From Thunnus maccoyii (Eukaryota; Chordata; Actinopteri; Scombriformes; Scombridae): a DNA stretch of 64,000 nt. The DNA lies in NCBI RefSeq assembly GCF_910596095.1, contig NC_056533.1, positions 3,342,001-3,406,000 of the forward strand, in the 5' to 3' direction. Below, in pieces: positions 1-11,670 of the stretch; the stretch's first letter is position 1, and every line of letters starts with the position of its first letter. The position numbers and the translations under genes were made by a program. The notes under the pieces are model-generated. The model did no database searches and had not been told where the DNA came from. It saw only the letters and a list, made by a program, of their open reading frames with translations.

Positions 1-798
1 GTTAAGCTTAATTATTTTTTATTGTTTTATTGTTTTTCTTGGTTGGACAGTTAGATTGGTTGTAAATAGTTTCTTAATTTAAATCTTTGTTTGTATTAAT
101 ACTATAAAGTTAATTGTTCATTCCTGCCCCCCTTGTCTGTGTAGGTTTTGTGTCTATAAACCCTCCCTTGTGTTGCTTGTTGGGTCAGTTATGTTGATGT
201 CAGTATAGGTTGCTGATTGTTTAGTTGACATCAATTTAAGTTAAAGAGCCCTAGTTTTGAATTCCTTTCATCTAGTGTTTCTATTTTTGTATTTTGAATA
301 ATTAACGTTGTATATAAATGACTATTTTTTGCTGTTGACACCTGGTGTTCTTGAACCTTACTGCTTGGTCCCTGACATTAGGCATTGGAACTAATGACTA
401 ATGCTGTCATGTTTCTATGGATGAATTATCAGTCTTGTGAAGACGGTTAAAACACACAGACTCTGCACTTATATGTCGCCTAAACAGAACACATGTCTGA
501 CCTCCCCCAGCTCACCCCACATACTCCACAGCACACAGCCATATGCTCAAAGTATGACTCCCACAGCCCATACGTCTGAACATGACTAACTAAAATAAAC
601 ATCTCACCACTTTCTCTCTTTCTTCTTCTTTCATTGTTTGACTCACACAAACGCCAGTGCGCACTGTACAGCTACTCCTTCATCACAAGAGTTTAAAACT
701 TCATACATATTTGGCCATTAGGGGGCAGAAAACATCAAAACAAACTGACAGAGACAGCCACCACACATTCGCAATTTACAAAGTTGTTATTGCTGACG
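1..798. other. Non-coding DNA, no gene seen
   Basis: AT-rich sequence without a convincing exon or a repeat family I can name. It would be part of the large intron proposed for the minus-strand gene whose first exons may lie at 25.2 and 27.1 kb. Confidence 0.5.
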
Positions 799-2481
799 TA
801 GAGTGATCAGACATCCCAAAAAATTCAGGACAGTCCTGAATTACAGGCAGTTGTCCCGAATCCCGAATCCTGTCCTGTTTGTCCTGAATATTAGACTAAA
901 CCAAAGTTTTGATTAGTGTAGCTGCAGGCAGCCACGGAGGAGTGATCTGACAGATGTGATAGGCACCGCAATGATGAAATGAATACAATAAAATGAATTT
1001 TATGTTATGGATAATGATTTACACACTGTTACATACAACAATGTCATTGTGTTTCTTTTTCCTAATGATAGACAGTTGACTTTATGAACAAAAATAATAG
1101 ATTATAGTGTTGAGTTTTGACTTTCATGTGTTTTACTGTTCATTGACACTGACGGGTGAATTCACAAATGGACTGCAGCTGCTCATGACACAATGAATTG
1201 AGCATCATTTTAAACTGCTATCTGCCCCGTCTCAAGGTCCTGTTCACACAAGATTCTGTGCTAATGACATGACGGTGCAAACACACCCATGAAGTTTTGC
1301 AGCTGAGTGCAATTTGCCCTTGTTTTGCGTCTGTTTGAGTGAGTGAAGCGGTTTCCAATGTGTCAGGCTTTTCTCCACATTTCAGCACACAGATTGATCA
1401 ATAATGAAAACTGCAGAGAGCACAAGAGCCTCAAATTGTGTGTCTTTAATTAGCAGAGATGCACACACACACAGTTCTCTACAATCACAAACCAACTTTC
1501 ATGTATTTTGCTTCTTTTACTTCTCTAGTATTTCGCATCTATAACATCTACTCAAATGTCAGAATACAGCTATTAATGTGACTCGAGTAGGTCTGAAACG
1601 TCTTAAGATTAATGTCTGAATTGTACAATAATGTTGTTCACGTGTCACTGAATGTATCCAGGATTTTGCAGAAACATCAGTACTGATGTTCTGTTTGTTG
1701 CCCACAGCTGGCTGTGTGTCACAGCTGGCTGCAGCATCACACAGCAGCTGAAATGACAAGTGTGTCTCCAAACTGAGAAATAGGCTGTGCACATTTACAC
1801 AGCAGCAGTAACTTCATTAACACTGGATGGGTCAGGATCTGACAGTAATTAATGTTCTGTGTTCTGCTGCACATCTACACAGGTCAGCTGTTACACACAG
1901 ATTCCAGCTTTATATGGTGGAATTCTTTGTAATAAAGCAGCCCCTCACTGTATGGATCAGAGCTGTCAGGACATTTTTATTTTTAAGTGGCTGAAAGTCC
2001 GAGTTAAACCTACCATCCCATATCCACTAGATCCCCCTCAGTGTCTAACTGAAGATTTTGCCCTTGATGTTATTAAAGACAGTATTAAAGGGAGAGAGAG
2101 TGAGTGAGTGAGTGGCTTCACTTACCACCAACTCTCTGAAGAAGCTAATTTCACTGGTCTTTGTGAGTTGGACTGTTTTTGCAATGAGGCTCATTCGCAT
2201 AGAAAGGGGCCAATTTTGCACCAAATGTATGCATATCATCTAATTTACATACGTGCAAATAGCAAAGGAGCACTGAGATGCTATTTGCTTGGCAGTGCAG
2301 TTTGGGGTGCATTTCACCCTTTGCAGGTGCTTTGTTCTTTTTCTCTCATTTGCGCAGGTTTAGCGGCAGCAAAAGCTGCACAATCCTTTTGTGCATTGCC
2401 CCTGAATGTAATGTACTGGAGCTCACGCCCACCGTCAACTCCCCTGTCCTGAATTTCCCCCATTCTCATCTGGTCACCCTA
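799..2481. mobile_element. Degenerate hAT-like DNA transposon, non-autonomous
   Basis: The left end reads TAGAGTGATCAGA and the right end, reverse-complemented, reads TAGGGTGACCAGA, agreeing at 11 of 13 positions. The 8 bases outside each end (TGCTGACG and TGCTAAAT) agree at 5 of 8, as an old 8-bp target duplication might. Both ends carry a CAGGAC/GTCCTG-rich stretch just inside. No transposase is visible. The hAT call rests on TIR style and TSD length. Confidence 0.5.
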
Positions 2482-3694
2482 TGCTAAATATAATAGGAAA
2501 CATTTGCCAACCTACATGTAAGTAGTCAGAGAGATATTAGCATATTATTCCTGTGGAGATGTGCTTCTATCAACCTGACAATTCCAATATTCACTCTCCA
2601 TTTTGTCTCTTCAGCCGCTAAATTCTCTATGTTCACCAGCTAGTTGCTAACTGTCTAACTGACTAGCTCAGCTATGCTGTAGGGACGTAGCTGCCGAAGC
2701 TATGCCTCCTCAAAACTCAAAACCTGGGCTGCTTGTGTTTCCTCCTACAGGTTTGTGATGCTGGTGGAGATTGTTGTTAATAAAGACAATGTTAAGGAAG
2801 TTGAAGGCTTAGTAAACATTCACTTTTCTGTAACACACATCCAGCAGAGTAATCTCCACTGCATATCTGCTCACCACAACACAAAACCCCTGCTCTCCAC
2901 AAGTGTGTTTCCATCCACCTGTTTTTATATGCATTTTCTATTTGCACATAAAAAAAACCTGAGTGGAAACATAAAAAATTTAAAAAAGTCAAAAGGTTGC
3001 AAAAATATTTTTACACTTGGCTGTGGTGGAAAAGTTGGTCTATCGATAAAAGCAAAACACGACAAAGTGCAATGCAAACAGATTTAGCGAATAATTCATG
3101 ACTTACATAAAGCATGTCATTTTTTTAGGCACAAAAAATAGCAGATGACAACATCACGTCTGTGTGGATTATGAGGAGACTGTAACGTTCCTCCTATTCA
3201 TTCAATGGCACACGACAAACCTCGCTCTGCATCACAAAGTGAATGAAAGAATGTTGGAACAGTTATTGTGAGGGATATAATTAAATCACATTATGACCTG
3301 ATCACATACAAAACATCAATCTAGTGTTGTGACTATCAATAGGTGAAATCTGTACAATGTAGGTATCCACAGCTGGACTGCTGTCATTTGATTCAATGAT
3401 TCGATGAAAAACATGACTTTATTATGCAGGTGTTAACGAGATACAGTGTTCAGGCTGGAGCTTACTGCTCTATTTATTTCAGTTAACACACAATAGTGCA
3501 TCTCTGACCTCCAACAAATTATTTCAATAGTTGATGAAAATTTATGTTGTTTTTCTGACAGCTGCTGGTTCTCTTGCACTACTCTAACAAAGGACAGTAT
3601 GAACAGTGCGAGTGGGTCGACGCTGAAAATACAATGTCATGTCTGAGAGGGGCATGATTTGTCATCCCAATAAAGGGCTGTGTCCATACTGGGC

Positions 3695-3726
<32 letters not shown>

Positions 3727-5459
3727 TGAACACACTCACACTCATAGAAAGTCAGGTTATCCTGCTGTGAAGTTACTGAGTCGTAGCAGTGCAGTGCGGC
3801 GTAGAGCACTTCCCCTAATTGAGTTTACACACCAGTGGAAGGACAGTGTCAGGACAGCCTTCACCCTGCCAGCACCCTGCAGTGGCTGGTTCACGCTGGA
3901 TCACTGGCATACTTCAGAGGAGCCAATACTGGGATAATAATACAAGGAGGGCAACCCCCATCCCAGGGGACAACATACTGTACTGAGGAGGCAGCTGTTA
4001 CAGACTGTGGGAGGGATTATTTGTTAAAGCCAGTAGTCACACTCCTGTTGGAAAGTCAGGGAGCATGAGCCATGTACAGCAGGTCAGAAATCAAAGCTTG
4101 AGTTTGTTCACATCAAGAAGGATGGAGGATATGATTTGTTCGGCTCCAGTGGCTGACCAAAAATACTTAAGCAGGGGCTTTGAAACATTTTCAAGGTCAG
4201 GTCCAATAAATACACATCAGACCATCAATAAAAAAGGGCTGGTGATGATCCAGTCCATCCTCAGTGGAAATTCTCTTGCTGTTTTAAGTTACCTTGATCT
4301 CCGATCATATAAAACGTACTGTGATGCAATGTGACTGTGGAAGACTCAGTAGTTACTGCTCAGGAGTTGATTGGAGACTGATTGATTTTAAATTTAGGTT
4401 TATTTAAGATGCAGCTATTTCCCTTCCTCACGCTTTGCTGGCTCCCTGTCCTATCTGAAAACTGTAACACTGCTTTCAAATGGCAATCAATGGACCTCTA
4501 TCCAACCCTGATAAACAGACAGAACTTCTACTTCTTCTCACTTCATTCATTCAGCCTGACATTGTGTTCACGTTAGTCGATTTCCTAATATGTTTGGGCC
4601 TAAATGGCTGCATTTATACAATGCTTCTGCTGCTCATTCACCCATTCACACTCACTTTCACACTCACATTCACGTTCACACTCACATTCATGCAAGGTGC
4701 TGGCACAAACATCGGGAGAAATTTGGGGTTCAGTATCTTGCCCAAGGACACTTTGACATATGGACTGTTTTGTTGTAAGCAGTACCAGTACATCTCTACA
4801 TCTGCTCCCAGCCTCTGACAAAAGAAGAACTGAGCAGTTAAAATGTATTTTGATAGCAACATTCCAGCTACAATTAGCAAAAACCTATGTGTGTTTTGAC
4901 GGCTGTTAGCATTTTACCAGTTGCTGCCTCTGTTACAATAAGTTGTACAGCCACATTAATCTCCACGCTTATCACAATTTTTCTAGCTTTACTCCTCATG
5001 GATGTGGCTAGCTATGTTTTTTTGGCCATTTGACGCCTGCAGAGATTCAATAATAGAGCAGAGAGTTGACAGGAAATGAGAGGAGTGAGCGTGCTAAGGT
5101 TGTTGCTAAGGTTTTTCCATGTGTTGTTTACATTGCCCACTCTCATATTTCAGATCCGATTCAGCTCCAACATATACAGATGTATTAAAAAACATTTCGA
5201 GTAAAGAACAAGCAAGAAAAAGATGTGGAATCCTGCTACTGTAGTTTGTTTCATGGTTTGTTGATGTAGCCTCCTGAGCAGCCGAAAGTCGGCTGTTACA
5301 CACCTTCTGGAAGCTAACCAATCAGAACAGACTGGGCTCCTCGGGAGGGACGTGAGCTAAAAAAACCTGTTTGAATTGTAAATAATGCAAAGATATTCTG
5401 GTAAAGCCCCAGAATATAAATATACCTGTAAATCTCCATAATATGGCCCCTTTAAGTCA
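2482..5459. other. Non-coding DNA with a dispersed repeat and a CA microsatellite
   Basis: No exon recognised. It holds a repeat copy at about 2,905-3,120 (listed separately) and a (CA)n run at about 3,697-3,721. A short GTTCACAC/TTCACACTCA-type direct repeat lies near 4,645-4,690. Open frames here are short and lack protein-family features. Confidence 0.5.
2905..3120. repeat. Dispersed repeat, copy 1 of a pair
   Basis: This stretch aligns with 23,120-23,500: both contain TTTCCATCCACC, TTTGCACATAAAAAA, GTGGAAA, GTGGAAAAG, a CAAAGTG block and GCATGTGA/GCATGTCA in the same order. The second copy carries an extra internal block, read here as a SINE insertion. The family is not identified. Confidence 0.6.
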
Positions 5460-5660
5460 GGAAACTCACCATCAAGGAACTAACTGTGATGTCATAGTGA
5501 TGTCGTCAGGGTTAGCCTTGGAGAGTACAGATTTATAACAGAAAGACAGTTACAAACTGAAGGTGTAGAGTTGGAAAGATGTGGGCATTTACCAGGAGGG
5601 GAGGATCTAATGAAAAGGTGCAGTTTGCTGCATTATGAGAAATGTAGGATCCAGTGTTTT
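5460..5660. repeat. Dispersed repeat, copy 1 (partner near 25.68 kb)
   Basis: Shares ordered blocks with 25,690-25,875: GATGTCATAGTGATGTC, TTTATAACA, GTTACAAACTG, GAAAGATGT, GGATCTAATGAAA or GGTCTAATGAAA, and AAATGTAGGATCCAG. It is preceded by TATGGCCCCTTTAAG, a boundary common in fish non-autonomous DNA elements. No coding content. Confidence 0.6.
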
Positions 5661-5731
5661 TGGAACTTGATTCACACTTGGGACTAAAAGCCAGGATATT
5701 TCTGCCCCTGCTGCTTCTGATTGATTCTTCT

Positions 5732-5749
5732 GGGGGGGGGGGGGGGGGG
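5732..5749 (+). repeat. Run of 18 G
   Basis: Uninterrupted homopolymer of G, able to form G-quadruplex structure and prone to length error in sequencing. The neighbouring sequence is ordinary intron-like DNA. Confidence 0.8.
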
Positions 5750-6719
5750 TTGTCTCATGTTAGTCCCCTAAACTTTATGACAGTGCGATATCCTATTAAA
5801 TTCATCATGTGTGCAATATGTACCTTTTCACTTTGAGAACCTTTTTAAAAAATGGTTTCTGTATTTCTTTCCTGTAAATGAACACACTTTTCTCTTCTTA
5901 CATCAACACATAAAACAGCCAAGAAATTATTTATCCCTTTATCTAAGCCAGTGTACAAGGCTGGCTACTGTAAGATAATCTTTTCTTATTATAGAAGCTG
6001 AAAGAGTGGGATGAGAGGCTTTGATCTCATCATGTCTAAATATACAGGGTCTATTTTGACCATGAACACCCAGTCCACCATTATAATATACAGGCCCTCT
6101 TCAGTCTATACAGTCTTTTTTTTATTATTTCATTGGCTTATTTTGATTAAGATGTTGTCTTCTTACAGACAGAGTTGAAGGTTGTAGTGGGAGTCATACA
6201 ATCATTCTGGCAAAGTAAGAATATTTTATTAGTTGTTAAGACTTGGCTTGATAAGGTAGATAAATGTAGTGAGTAGAGCAACAGCACAGTCATTCTCTCC
6301 ATACTTGAAGTAGTGTGTGTCTGCATCTGTGAGCAGTTTAGTATCTGTTTGTGTGTGTTAAGGAGAAGAGGAATGAAAAAGTCATTCCTAATACACTGTT
6401 TATATCCATGAATGGGCTTTTGTTAACGGATGGTGATCTTTGTGTGTGACCTGAACTCTTGCTCTCTTGATACAGCCATGACTGGTAAGTCTATCCTGTG
6501 CAGACTGAGCTGTTAGCTATACGAGCAGGAGGAGGAAGAGCTGGTCTCATAGCAGAAATGATACTACAGGTTGAGTTTTACTTCAGTGGGGAAAAGGACC
6601 ACTATTTTCTGGGTTAAATAAAAAGTTCAGTAAAAGAAAAAAGCATCAAAGTGGAAGGCAGCTAAAAAGACAACTCACTACTAACTGAAAGAAAATGTTC
6701 ATGACACAATACAGTAGTG

Positions 6720-6955
6720 ATGTTTTTAGATTATGACATATATGCAAAATGAAAATTTTGACCTTATCATGGCGATAGATGAAACGTTGCTAAACATCTA
6801 CTGCAGACCATGAATGTACCAAATTTCATGACAGTCTGACCAGCAGTTATTTTACTCTGAGTCAAAGTGCTGGAAGGACCAACCAACAGATGGACCACAC
6901 CAAATCAGCATCTTTATGCCCTGCGGCTAGAAGGGCCAAAATCTATTTGCTGTTA
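6720..6955. repeat. Fish interspersed repeat fragment
   Basis: Contains GACCATGAATGTACCAAAT, CAACAGATGGACC and GGCTAGAAGGGCC blocks of a kind I know as widespread in teleost genomes. No coding potential. The family name is uncertain. Confidence 0.4.
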
Positions 6956-9798
6956 AGGCTCATCATGTTTGGTTTTCACTGAATTTCACTGAAAACGAAT
7001 TTCAAAAAGGAGTGCATCTGTTGGAACTGATTTTCACCTTGATTTCATGTCCCATCACATCAAAAAGTTGTTGAGTTTCTTATTGCAAGTAGATTACACT
7101 AAACAGTCCTCTTGCAATGTGCACAGCTCAGAAAATGTGTCTGATGACAGATATTGAAGAGAATAATGTGGAGAAAACACAAAAGAGCCCATCATACCAT
7201 CAACCAGTCCCACAAAGCAACAAAAAAAGAGAACTCTTAGCTCTCTCTTAACTCTTAAAAATTCAAACCCATCTCGAAAACTCTGTCATTCACCTCCCAG
7301 ATTGATTTGTCACCTGTTGATGGTTGTACTCATAGGCAGAGCAAACAGCACGCCATCCTAGAGTGGGAAGAGATGTGATAAAATGGGTGCGCTCTTTCAG
7401 TCTCGTGATTATAGACACAAAAAGTCACAGAAGTAGTTGTGTGAAGAAAAAAATAACTTAAGAGAGAAGTTCAAACCTGTCCTACTTTCACACCTCCGCA
7501 GACCTGGACAATTACTGTGAAGTGGGTGTGGTTGCTGAATTGGCTGTCTGTTTTGGAAAGTTACAAAAAATGATCAGACACAGCTCCTGGGTGGACAGTC
7601 GCCACATATCAGATGTAATTATCCAACATTGTATGGTATTCTACCAGGACCTTGCATGTAGAAATGTTTCAGTCCCGCTGGTCCTAAATAGGCGTCATCG
7701 TACATAAGGTTAGGATAGGACATTCTAGGATTAAAACTCACATACATTGCAGCCAAATGTTCAATCATGATCACTTGTCATTATCAATCATGAAACACTT
7801 CAAAAAACACATCCCCCATATTTCAGCATCTGGTCAGGTGTCCTTTTTGTAAAATATAAACAGTTAGGGTTCAGAGCAGTCTATAAATTCATTCATGTAG
7901 TGAGGAGAGTTCAAAGCCTGTGTGTGTGTGTGTATATATGGTTTTGTTTCAGTTTGTCATTGTGTCTGCACCCTCTCTCCACTCTAAATGTAACATAACA
8001 CAGTGTGCCTCTTCAGATAATTAAGCAATATTTGAAGATATGAGAATGCTCGAGAGCACCATAAATAGAACACAGGGGAGTGCTGGAGAAATGTAGGATT
8101 AATCAAGGCCAAGTTGGCCCTCACTCCCTCATTGCGATCCACTTTAAGCTCTAACCAAACCTTCCAGAACATCTTATCAGCCTGACACTGCAGGTCACAA
8201 GAACGCTGAGTGGTTTAACTGAATACAGAGCAGTCTAATGCAACTTTACGCTCCTGTGGGACTAAAAGTCACAGCGATGAGATGAATGAAAGCAATGACT
8301 TGTTCAGCTGCTCTGAAGCCATCAGTGCTATTACTGAGGGTTTCTGTGGTCTTTTGCTGCTCCTAATCAGCATTTCACACTTTACAGCCATGCATGCCGG
8401 AGCAAGTTACATCACTGTGTAAAGCACCAATAAAAAACAAAAACATGGAGTGTAGTGTCCAGCCAAGGCATGTGTAGAGTTGTTGTGAGTGGAAAACCAA
8501 CTTCTGTGATGAAAATGACTTCATTTAGAATGATCATATAATGTGTTAATGCCAGTAGGATGCCCTTTTACACTACTGTATCACTCACGCGATGCCAATA
8601 GATTAGTCCAAATAAAATCTAAATTCATTTTTGCAAAGAAAGCTATATATACTGTACATCCACAGTGTATGTTTGGACTTGTGTACTCATCTGGTCAAAC
8701 TGTAATTATCAAAAAGAAATTTAAGTTTGTGGATTTAATCGTTCTTATCTTGTCTTATCTGTCTGGATGGGCACAAAAAAAGTCAGAAATATCACTTCAG
8801 TTCAAAGACAGACAGTTGAACAACTGACATTGTTAGCTGTTGCATAGTAGCGTCTATGATTTGAGCGCTTTCTACATTACTCTGTATCATGATACAAATC
8901 ACTGTACTGTATTGTAGGTGCTGAGGTCTTTTACCAACATCACATCTGGGCGATGTTGGCATTGTGGACACACTCGTGTGCAGCATCATGTGACACACTT
9001 TGGCCCAAAACTTTGCTTCCAAAAAGACTGGCAACATTGTAGAATGCTGTCTTTTATTTTGTTTTGTTTTTCTTTATTACATTTATAAAACATTTTGAGC
9101 CCTAATTGGTTCAGCTGTCTTTTTTTTTTGCTATTTTGATTTATTTTTCCAGTGATTTTGTGGATGTATTTATAATTCTTTGACTTAATTCCTTGATAAG
9201 ATTTTCAGTGTATTTGTTGCTTTTGTGATAAGCTTGTGTGATAAAATGTGCACTGATCGTGTGATTGTTATGAAGAGTTTGATACCTCTGTGCTTGATGA
9301 GCCAATTTCAGCTCAAAATGTAAAATGTAAAATGTTCCCTTTTAAAAATGTTGTGAGCATTCTACAGGCTTGCAAATCCTAGGGTAGCAGATAACAGATA
9401 TACACTGATTGCCAAAAAGCATTTTTCACATGCACAATCATTACAAGGGAAAACAGTTTGAAGACATTTTTCTGAGCATCACAAACACAAAACGACACTT
9501 TGTATCGTCACAATTGGATCCATCTGGCCTAATAAAGTTTGAAAAGTCTAGATGAGTTGTATGATTGAATTATCTCAGTATCCAGTTTTTCTCGATATGT
9601 CCACGTGTCCTGGACCCATGAAAGAAAGGCAGCTATTGGTAAATGTGGTTGTCAAATGTAGCACTAGCTAGCTTCAACTTTCCCAGTGGAAATGAACTTT
9701 TACATCATGATGTGTCCTCCTTAATGTTGGATGTCATAAAGGTTTAGATGTGCTTGTTCCAAATGGAAAACATGCTTTGTATCAACATAGACAGTATA

Positions 9799-9840
9799 AC
9801 CCTGACCCTAACCCTGACCCTGACCCTGACCCTGACCCTA
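9799..9840 (+). repeat. Telomere-like hexamer array (CCCTGA/CCCTAA)
   Basis: Seven head-to-tail hexamers, mostly CCCTGA with CCCTAA units at the second and last positions. CCCTAA is the complement of the vertebrate telomere unit TTAGGG. The array is bracketed by the same 10-mer, ACAGTATAAC, at 9,791-9,800 and 9,841-9,850. Confidence 0.7.
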
Positions 9841-10914
9841 ACAGTATAACTATTTTGACAAGTTTTTCTCCTGATACCAATTCCAATATCTCAACTTGGT
9901 AGATCTGAAACTGTTATTGCTCTTTGGAGCTGTTTATGAACTAACTACCTTACCCAAACTCTTGTGCAGCAGTGTGGCTCACTGACATGTTCTTAATAGT
10001 TTCTGGACAATGTGCCAGCACAGAGGAATAAGATATATCAGGCTTTGGATACACACACAATACTTGTAATTAGATCAGTTCGTTGTTAGTTCGACTCTGC
10101 ACAGGAAATTTGTTGACAGTAAGAGAAATATAGGAGATTATCAGCCATATCCTTTAAATGTCACTCAAGCTTCCACTGAAGAGGACGATGAAATCAAATT
10201 AATATGAGATAAATGTCAGATTTCCATCATATTTTCCACATAGTTTTCCATCATTTTGTCTTTTAATGACATCATCTCGCTACACCCTCTTCTTCTGCAA
10301 TAGTTTATTGGCACCAGACCGGAGATTAAGCGTCACCAGCTCTCAGGGAGCGCATTTGCATTTTCTTTTGCAGAATTTCTGGAAATTTGGTTTAAAATGT
10401 GTGCTACATGTTATTGGCTGATGTTCAAACTGTGAAACAAAAACATTAGATTAAAATGAATGCATTAAATTAGAAACAATGAGCAATATGCAGATGTTAT
10501 GTTGAATCCAGCCAAAAGCTGCCTGAAGGGAAAACCCAATGGAAACACTGTATTGTGTATTGCATACTTGATTTATGCAACATACTTTATCAAAATGCAA
10601 AATACGTTGAGATGGGGATGAAACCAAAAGAATGCAAGTTTCATCCCTCAGGGTTAATGAATGTATTCATTAGTGTCTATACATTTGAAGGTCTTGTACT
10701 TTACTTGTGGGAAAAAGTACATTTTATGTATACGGTGAGATGTGATCTTTAGTGTTTAAAAGTTGAAAATATCTGTGGTTTTGTTTTTTAAAGTTGTGTG
10801 TGGAAAGTCAATGATTTCTGCAAATGTGTGAAAGCAATAATGAAAAATTGTACAAATGCAATCCACATCCAGGAGTAAAAACAGAGTTCACTGCTCATTG
10901 TACAGATTTAAATA

Positions 10915-11115
10915 GGCTTCAGGCAGCCTAAAGTAACACACTTATCAAAAAGGAGCATTTCCTCTTTTCCATTACCACAATGACGGCTCTTCCTGTCACC
11001 ATCACAGCTGTGATGGATAAATGACAGCGTGCTATAACGAGATGTGCAGTCCCATGAAGAGTGGGTTTAATGGCGTGTGACAGCCGTCACCCATCACATG
11101 CAGTAATAGAGAGGT
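10915..11115. other. Unique block, candidate conserved non-coding element
   Basis: Higher-complexity DNA without repeat similarity, containing two palindromic motifs (CATCACAGCTGTGATG at about 11,001 and TGTGACAGCCGTCAC at about 11,077) and no open frame of interest. It could be an intronic enhancer; conservation cannot be judged from one sequence. Confidence 0.25.
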
Positions 11116-11429
11116 CTGATGAGGTTCAGCCTTCATGAGGGAGGGCTAGAGAGCTTTTTACTGCTCCTCACAGACAACACACAGCCCAGGGTAAAGACAC
11201 AGAGGTTAGCACCAGGTGGGAGAGTGAAGTTTTTTTTAAAAAAACTTAGAGAGACAGAAGACAAGACAGTGAGGAGGAATAAAGAGAAAAATGAGAGGAT
11301 GAGGAAGAGGAGAGATTCCAGTCAGCTGATTGGCAGAGCCCCAGTGCAGAGGAGAAACAGAGCTGACGGCTTGGAGTGAATAGCCACACTGTCCGTGTGT
11401 ATGAATGAGCTTTTCAGACTCCTCTCTTT

Positions 11430-11438
11430 TTACACACA

Positions 11439-11472
<34 letters not shown>

Positions 11473-11670
11473 TATGAAACATGTATGCAGTGAGTGAGAG
11501 GGGGTGAAAAGTTAGCTGGTGACAGCCTGGCTCACTGCAGTTTGTGTGGTGTGTGGAGACATACAGTGATCTTTTCACTCCTCACCTTTAGCTGAAATAC
11601 CAGAGCTGACACTGAACCTGAGCTGGAGGTGGATCTGTGTGTGCGTGTGCGTGTGTGTGTGTGTGGGTGT
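11430..11670. repeat. CA and TG microsatellites
   Basis: Two simple-repeat tracts, (CA)n at about 11,432-11,471 and (TG)n at about 11,636-11,666. Open frames overlapping them are translations of the dinucleotide and not genes. Confidence 0.85.

Noticed and set aside
9799..9840. Chromosome end
   Set aside because: Only seven mostly variant hexamers, with ordinary sequence on both sides.
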